A DNA stretch of 64,000 nucleotides from Pseudoalteromonas sp. FUC4. Its GTDB lineage: Bacteria; Pseudomonadota; Gammaproteobacteria; Enterobacterales; Alteromonadaceae. The notes beneath the pieces are model-generated. The model was not told where the DNA came from, did no database searches, and worked only from the letters and a program-made list of their open reading frames with translations. Every line of letters begins with the position of its first letter. The first letter of the stretch is position 1. A program made the position numbers and the translations under genes. Of the stretch, positions 58,667 through 64,000 are shown one piece after another. Location: the NCBI RefSeq assembly GCF_008370255.1, contig NZ_SEUI01000002.1, positions 320,266 to 384,265 on the forward strand. The letters run 5' to 3'.

Positions 58667-59371
58667 ATGAATAACAAACTAAAACAACTTGTAGTAGCAC
58701 TACCATTTGCACTTTTATCAACAACTGCAGCAGCTGATTGGTCAACAACAATCACTGCGGCGTCTGACTACACTTTTAATGGTGTAAGCCAAACAGATAG
58801 CGATCCTGCAATTCAAGGCAGCTTAGATTATGCCTTTGATAGTGGTGTTTACGCTGGTGTTTGGGCTTCAAATGTAGATTTTGGTGACGATACTGATTTT
58901 GAGTTTGATGCTTATGTAGGTAAATATGTACAACTTGATGAGCAATTTAGCGTTGACTACGGCATTGCTTATTACACTTATCAAGGTAATAACAGCGATG
59001 GTAACTACGCTGAAGCTTACACTAAATTTGGTTATACAAGTGAATACGGCCAAACTGAGCTTAACTTTTGGTACAGCTGGGATTACTTTGGTCAAGGTGG
59101 AGGCCATGTAATTTCAATGATAGCACACACTTATGAGCTAGCTCCAAACCATGCACTACGTGCCAGCTTTGATATTTCAAACTCATTAGACGGTGATAAG
59201 TGGCTATGGGATCGTGCTAAGGGCGAAAAATCGTATTATCACTACCGTTTAGCTTACCAAACAAGCTACGAAGGTTTTGGTATTGAAGTGGCCGCTGAAA
59301 ACACAAGCTTAGATAATGATGCGTCTGACGAGCGTATTGTACTTGCTATTTCACGCACATTTGATCTTTAA
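58667..59371 (+). CDS. TorF family putative porin
   Basis: 234-residue outer-membrane beta-barrel. Signal peptide to about residue 23 (STTAAA|DWS), then a series of amphipathic beta-strands rich in Tyr, Asp and Gly, with the TorF-family start TTITAASDYTFNGVSQTDSDPAIQGSLDYAFDSGVYAGVWASNVDF and terminal aromatic strand ending in FDL. Nine bases after the transporter gene, so it probably brings choline or betaine across the outer membrane. Confidence 0.87.
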   Translation: MNNKLKQLVVALPFALLSTTAAADWSTTITAASDYTFNGVSQTDSDPAIQGSLDYAFDSGVYAGVWASNVDFGDDTDFEFDAYVGKYVQLDEQFSVDYGIAYYTYQGNNSDGNYAEAYTKFGYTSEYGQTELNFWYSWDYFGQGGGHVISMIAHTYELAPNHALRASFDISNSLDGDKWLWDRAKGEKSYYHYRLAYQTSYEGFGIEVAAENTSLDNDASDERIVLAISRTFDL

Positions 59372-59392
59372 TACATCAATTACTGAGTAAAC

Positions 59393-59424
59393 AAAAATGC
59401 CACTCTATTTAGAGTGGCATTTTT
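59393..59424. terminator. Bidirectional terminator after the bet operon
   Basis: AAAAATGCCACTC (59393-59405), loop TATTTA, GAGTGGCATTTTT (59412-59424). It lies between the TorF gene and the convergent GGDEF-EAL gene. Confidence 0.92.
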
Positions 59425-59433
59425 ATTTGTAAA

Positions 59434-61344
59434 CTAACTAACAATATCCCATGCACTTGTACCCGATGCTGAAAGATTACTAGTGTTGTTACGTAATACT
59501 TTATTACCGACATTAATCGATGACTCAGGGCGGCTAACTAAATATCCCTGAACAGAGCTTACACCCATTTTTTTAACGAGTTCAAACTGCCCAATTTCTT
59601 CAACGCCTTCTGCAACAATTTTAAGACCTAACTTTTTCCCAAGATCACTAATTGTATTTAATATATCGTTATATTTTTGGCTTTTATTGGCTTGTGCTAT
59701 AAACGAGCGATCAATTTTAATAACATCTATTGGTAAATCTGCTAATGTACTTAAAGAACTAAAACCTGTACCAAAGTCATCAATAGCAATAGTGATACCC
59801 TCTTCTCTTAGCCTACTGAGCTCTTTAATTATTTTAGGGCTGGCTTTAATAAATGTTGATTCTGTAATTTCCAGCATCAAAGACGTCGCTGGTAATCCGG
59901 TTTTTTTAAGCTTCTTCATTACCCAATCATAAATATCACGATGCTTTAGTTGAATGCCCGAAACGTTAACTGATATTTTTACTTTGCGCATACCTGCATT
60001 GTGCCAAGCAGACATTTGCCGACACGATTCCAGCATAATCCAATCGCCAAGCTCTAATATTAAATTAGACTCCTCTGCTATCGGAATAAACTCTGAAGGC
60101 GGGATCATTCCCTCAACCGGGTGATCCCAACGAGTGAGGGCTTCGAAGTAATCGATCATACAATCTTCAACGTGCACAATTGGCTGAAAAGATAAGTACA
60201 AATCTTTACAAGCGACTGCTATACGTAGCTCTTCGAGTAAATAATGGTAACGGCGCATTTTATTACCCATTTCTGGTGAGTAAACTTTAAATATTCCCTT
60301 ACCATCGCTTTTAGCTCTGTACATAGCAACATCAGCTAATTGTAAAAGGGCCTGCGGCGTTGACGCACTCTCTGGATATACTGCGATACCAATGCTGGCA
60401 CTAATTTTTACTATTTTATTGCCTAGCACAAAATCTTTTTCAAGTTCACTTAGCACGTGCTTTGCAATTTCAATAACTCTATCGCTATCATCAAGTAGTT
60501 CTATGAAAATAGAAAACTCATCCCCTCCGAGTCTAGATAGGTTTTGCTCTAACTGGTTAGCACTATTTATATTACTCAACTTATGGTGACGTAAAACGTT
60601 TGCGAGTCGGCCCGCTACCTGAACTAAAATTTCATCACCAAAGCTGTGGCCAAACGAGTCATTTACTTGTTTAAAACCATCAAGATCTATAAACAGAAGT
60701 GCACATTTCAGCTCATCTTGATTCGCGTGATTAATTTGTCTGTCTATATGTTCAATATACGCATGGCGGTCAATTAATAACGTCAGTTTATCTTGGCATA
60801 TAATTGTTTGGGTTTGTTTTACATAATTGGCCACGTGTGTATTTAAACTATTTATTGATTGGCTTAAGCTACTTACACCCAAAGGATTCTCTGCTGGTTT
60901 TATTTGTAGGTTAAATGCAGTGAGTAATCTATTAGCCTGATGATTAAGCTCAGCAATTTGATTTTTATAGTGACGTTTTCTGCGCTCTCTACGTAAATAC
61001 AAACCACAGCTAAATATTAAAACACATAAAAATAAAAAATTAATAGGTGATGCAAGCGTCATCATAACTAGCTTACTTGAATCGGCTGCTACAAACTGAG
61101 TGTCAGTGGTTTTAATAAGCAAAAAATCCGCAGTAGGCTGCTGGATTATATAGTGGCCATTTAAGATCGGGTTATACCAAGGAGCCATATCAAGCGTGGT
61201 ATTCGCTATTTCGAAGCTTCGTATATCAATACTGGTATGAAATAGATTTATACGGTTAATCTGATTCGTTAACTCTATATTTATGAAAAAACAAAATAGA
61301 ATTATTATTAAGAAAATAAAACCAAGTGGTTTAAATTTATCCAT
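59434..61344 (-). CDS. GGDEF-EAL dual-domain c-di-GMP protein
   Basis: 636 residues. Two membrane helices (about 9-28 and 90-112) enclose a short periplasmic region. The GGDEF domain keeps NSFGHSFGDEILVQVAGRLA and an intact LGGDEFSIF; the EAL domain keeps FEALTRW, the metal-ligand region, DDFGTGFSSL, IKIDRSFI and AEGVEEIGQFELVKKMGVSSVQGYLVSRP. Both halves look catalytically competent, so it may make or degrade c-di-GMP. It is monocistronic, with an inverted repeat 50 bases upstream. Confidence 0.93.
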   Translation of the reverse strand: MDKFKPLGFIFLIIILFCFFINIELTNQINRINLFHTSIDIRSFEIANTTLDMAPWYNPILNGHYIIQQPTADFLLIKTTDTQFVAADSSKLVMMTLASPINFLFLCVLIFSCGLYLRRERRKRHYKNQIAELNHQANRLLTAFNLQIKPAENPLGVSSLSQSINSLNTHVANYVKQTQTIICQDKLTLLIDRHAYIEHIDRQINHANQDELKCALLFIDLDGFKQVNDSFGHSFGDEILVQVAGRLANVLRHHKLSNINSANQLEQNLSRLGGDEFSIFIELLDDSDRVIEIAKHVLSELEKDFVLGNKIVKISASIGIAVYPESASTPQALLQLADVAMYRAKSDGKGIFKVYSPEMGNKMRRYHYLLEELRIAVACKDLYLSFQPIVHVEDCMIDYFEALTRWDHPVEGMIPPSEFIPIAEESNLILELGDWIMLESCRQMSAWHNAGMRKVKISVNVSGIQLKHRDIYDWVMKKLKKTGLPATSLMLEITESTFIKASPKIIKELSRLREEGITIAIDDFGTGFSSLSTLADLPIDVIKIDRSFIAQANKSQKYNDILNTISDLGKKLGLKIVAEGVEEIGQFELVKKMGVSSVQGYLVSRPESSINVGNKVLRNNTSNLSASGTSAWDIVS

Positions 61345-61393
61345 AAAAAAAATCCATTTATCTTACCTCTCCCTTGAATCCATCCCCAAAAGC

Positions 61394-61440
61394 GGATTAT
61401 ATCGCTTGCATTTGTTACTACGCAAGCATTGATATAATCC
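61394..61440. repeat. Long inverted repeat upstream of the GGDEF-EAL gene
   Basis: GGATTATATC (61394-61403) pairs exactly with GATATAATCC (61431-61440), and inside it GCTTGC (61404-61409) with GCAAGC (61422-61427), offset by a three-base bulge. Sixteen paired bases in total. It could be a REP/MITE-like insertion, a leader-RNA hairpin or a terminator. Confidence 0.6.
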
Positions 61441-61554
61441 TAAGCCATTAGCATAAAAAAAAATCGTAACAATAATGGATTACCTAACTATATCCTGCAT
61501 ATAGTATAGCTGGGATAAACAAAAATAAACAAAAATGTTCTAATTGTTTAAAAT

Positions 61555-62013
61555 TTAATACATACCGTCAATAAGCTCTATAATTTTTTCTTCGGCGTCT
61601 ATAAACTTATCCAGTCCACCACCGGTGCGATAAGATGCTTGCGCTATTTTTTCATTCGTTTGAACGTCTTTAATCCAAATATTTGCGTATGCCATATAGA
61701 GCGCTAAATCCCAACGCCAATTTGCTACGTAGTAAGCAACGGCATTACACCCTGTTGTGTCTGCATATGGTAACTCAGTCTGGTAGTCTTGATGCTGCAA
61801 TACATAATTAGCAGGAATAACTCGGGTTTCTACCTCATGCTTTGCAAAGCCTTTTTTCATGGCATCTAAAACACCTTTTTTAACAGCCTTATGTTCAGCA
61901 ATACACACTGTTTTGGGCTTATTTGTTTCAAAGCGAGTAATATCTTGCTTGGCCGCACAACCTGCCAAGGTAGCAACCATTGTAGCTGCAACTGTTATTT
62001 TTAAAGTTTTCAT
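61555..62013 (-). CDS. Sbal_3080-type small lipoprotein
   Basis: 152 residues. The signal peptide ends in LAGC (Cys18), a lipobox. The mature part (KTVCIAEHKAVKKGVLDAMKKGFAKHEVETRVIPANY, VAYYVANWRWDLALYMAYANIWIKD, EKIIELIDGMY) resembles small lipoproteins of Shewanella and Pseudoalteromonas of unknown function. A longer frame begins at 62046; the ATG at 62013 with AAAGGAA upstream is the correct start. It follows the DUF5916 gene by 20 bases and may be co-transcribed with it. Confidence 0.82.
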   Translation of the reverse strand: MKTLKITVAATMVATLAGCAAKQDITRFETNKPKTVCIAEHKAVKKGVLDAMKKGFAKHEVETRVIPANYVLQHQDYQTELPYADTTGCNAVAYYVANWRWDLALYMAYANIWIKDVQTNEKIAQASYRTGGGLDKFIDAEEKIIELIDGMY

Positions 62014-62033
62014 ATTTATTCCTTTTTTAATAT

Positions 62034-64000
62034 TTAAAGTTGCCATGCATAGCTAACTTTTGTAAATAAGGTACGCTGATCTCGTTCAATATTTTTAAGC
62101 GAATCGTCTTGGTAACCTCTATCTGAGTAACCCAAATAAAACAACGTTTGTGCATTAATTTTATACGAGTAAACAAGCTGGCTGCCATAGTCTTTGTTAA
62201 TTTGGCTAACTTGATAAAAGTAGACATTTTCGTCTCTATCAATATCTTCAAATTGTAAAATAAGCTTAAGAATTGAACGCATACTAAATTTATAATGGAG
62301 CCTAAGATCAACTAAGTTAGCTGTAAATACACGCTGCCCTTGTGGGTTATCTAATTGGCTGTAGTTATGTTTTACATCGAGCTGCCAATGGTCATTAATG
62401 TCCCACACCATTTGGGTTTGGGTGTCAAACACATCACCTAATTGCTCATTTGCATAATCAATGCGGCTAGCGTATTCAACATATAATGATAACTTTAAAT
62501 CTTTAGTGGGTTTAAAGCCCGTATAAATGTAACCAATATTTTGATTATAAAAATTGTCATTATAATTTTCATAACGGTGTACTAAACCAATTTCAAAAAT
62601 AGATTGTTTTTGGCCTTTAAAACTCAAAAAACCTTCGTACTCTTCTTCAAGTAAATCGCCATTTTGCGCCCATGTTTTATCCCAGTCAGCTTCGTATGAC
62701 CATGAGGTAAGTAAATCTGATTCATCTCTGTACCATGTTTGTCCGCCACCAAAGCCTACTTTTTCATAATCGACTTTAGCTTGATAACCTAAATCAGTGC
62801 GGTAGTCCTGCCCAATATTTTCATAAGATGCAAATAATTTGTAATCACGTTTATCGCGGGTAAGTTCTAGAGCATAAGCTTCATCTGATTGCGTTTCAGA
62901 TAAGTTATAGTTCTGAATTAAAAATTCAGAGTTACGGGTATCAGCAGACGATATTTGATATAAAAGAGTATCCGATTGATTAAACCAGTAGCTACCATCC
63001 ACTGATAATACAGTGTTGTGGTAGTCATCACTTTCTCTGTGCGTGCTTGAAATACCAATAGTACCTTGCTGACCTAAGTCATATTGATAACGCCCTGCGG
63101 CTGCATTCGTTTTTTCGTTTAAGCTTGCAAAGCCAGAGCCCTGATTCGTTGGCAGTAAAATATTACTATTATCGTCATCAGCCAGCATTAGCGCATAACT
63201 ATGATCACCCGTTTTACCCGTCAACTTTGCACCTAAAGTAGGCTCTGCAATTGTACGTGTGTATAAAAGCTCAAATAAGCTACTTTTAAAGTAAGAAGCA
63301 CCATCTAAAAAGAAAGGACGTTTTTCAGCGTAATAAATTGAAAACGTTGTATTTACATCAAGCTCTAAAGAGTCAGTTTCTACTTGCGAAAATCAGGATT
63401 AATTGTCGCGTTTAAAACAGCATCTTTTGTTAAACCCCAGCGTAAATCTAAGCCCACTTCAGTATCTATATCACCCTTATCCCAATCACCTGGCAACGCA
63501 GATTTATTATCGTTACGAAGTGTGGTTAATGTAGGTGTTAATTGGATATTTTTACTTGATTCTATATCGCTAAAGCCAACTAACTTATCAAACTGGCAAA
63601 GGCTGCATTTCACATTTCTATCAAACCCCATATTTGATAGCTGATATAGCACATCTCGTTGGTAGTTTCTCATGACTGAAAAACCCCACGTTAGCTCATT
63701 TTGATTTTCGGGGAAACGTAGTGCCTTAAAAGGAATACGCATTTCAACAACATAACCTTGCTCGTTAATTTGCCCTGCGCTATCCCAAATAGCATTCCAC
63801 GAAGTATCAGAGGTCCAGCCATCAGTGTCGGTCATGCGAATGTCGCCTTGTGCACCAAGAGGGTTCACATGAAATTCATAACCACTGCGTTCATCATTAA
63901 AGGTGTCAATAACAAGAATAACTACGTCGTCTTCCCACAACGAATCGCGGTCACGCAGTGATGCACGAATTTGCTCCGGGTTTGGATCCTCTGCAATAAA
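62034..64000 (-). pseudogene. DUF5916/CBM9-domain outer-membrane protein, frameshifted, 5' end outside window
   Basis: Large beta-barrel-type protein with an N-terminal carbohydrate-binding-9-like domain (DDVVILVIDTFNDERSGYEFHVNPLGAQGDIRMTD, VEMRIPFKALRFPENQNELTWGFSVMRNYQRDVL) and a DUF5916 barrel ending in TLFTKVSYAWQL. The frame is broken near 63389-63392: the minus strand reads GATTTTCGCAAG, giving DFRK-stop, while one extra T would give DFSQVETDSLELDVN and continue without another stop into the C-terminal part at 63224-62034. The family sequence PDFSQVE supports that reading. It could be a real inactivating deletion, a phase-variable T run or a sequencing error. The upstream part runs past base 64000. 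Confidence 0.75.

Overview
The window is a low-GC, gene-dense stretch of a marine gammaproteobacterial chromosome, almost certainly Pseudoalteromonas. The best single marker is the 494-residue secreted cellulase at 14909-16393. Its GH5 domain, three calcium-binding thrombospondin type 3 repeats and C-terminal CBM5 reproduce the layout of the cold-adapted Cel5G of Pseudoalteromonas haloplanktis, with the two catalytic glutamates at the expected mature positions. Chromosomal housekeeping genes (ilvIH, hupB, glg, ast, bet) show no plasmid or prophage character. No tRNA, rRNA, CRISPR array, prophage or intact insertion sequence is visible.

Region by region: (1) 1-1860, end of ilvI plus ilvH, facing hupB across a bidirectional terminator. 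(2) 2071-11703, a compact 12-gene minus-strand operon headed by an ECF sigma factor and its zinc/cupin anti-sigma factor ChrR. It continues through a DUF523/DUF1722 protein, a photolyase, an NTF2-like protein, an SDR, a flavin oxidoreductase, DUF1365, a Cfa-like lipid methyltransferase, DUF2878, a chalcone-isomerase-like protein and a DUF3833 lipoprotein; this looks like a light/singlet-oxygen membrane and DNA protection unit. (3) 11772-17959, a LON-domain protein, a small secreted protein followed by an unlisted 37-residue membrane peptide, Tat-exported PhoD, Cel5G, and small membrane proteins. (4) 17960-20332, a decayed stretch with a REP-like palindrome, a GGDEF gene, a broken EAL fragment, a heptamer repeat and an IS110-type transposase remnant. 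(5) 20333-30519, an ATL protein, LysR with a divergent RND efflux pair, SEC-C protein, RluF, DUF418 and EAL-HDOD genes. (6) 30609-42641, a complete glycogen operon read leftward: CBM48 protein, malQ, glgB, glgX, glgP, glgC, glgA. (7) 43025-45569, a propeller-like membrane protein, a frameshifted solute-binding/PDC pseudogene and a small exported protein. (8) 45837-52430, an Lrp-type regulator divergent from astC-astA-astD-DUF1338 (arginine succinyltransferase pathway), facing a QEGLA-motif protein. (9) 52577-59371, a DUF3081 bicistron, then betI-betB-betA, a shortened BCCT-like transporter and a TorF-type porin: choline uptake and oxidation to glycine betaine. (10) 59434-64000, a GGDEF-EAL protein, a small lipoprotein and a DUF5916/CBM9 outer-membrane protein gene broken by a one-base frameshift and running off the window.

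The main themes are osmotic and light stress defence (bet, sigma-ChrR), carbon storage (glg), arginine catabolism (ast) and polymer scavenging (Cel5G, PhoD). Several protein starts were moved from the longest reading frame to a start with a ribosome binding site or family-typical N-terminus; these choices are explained in each entry.
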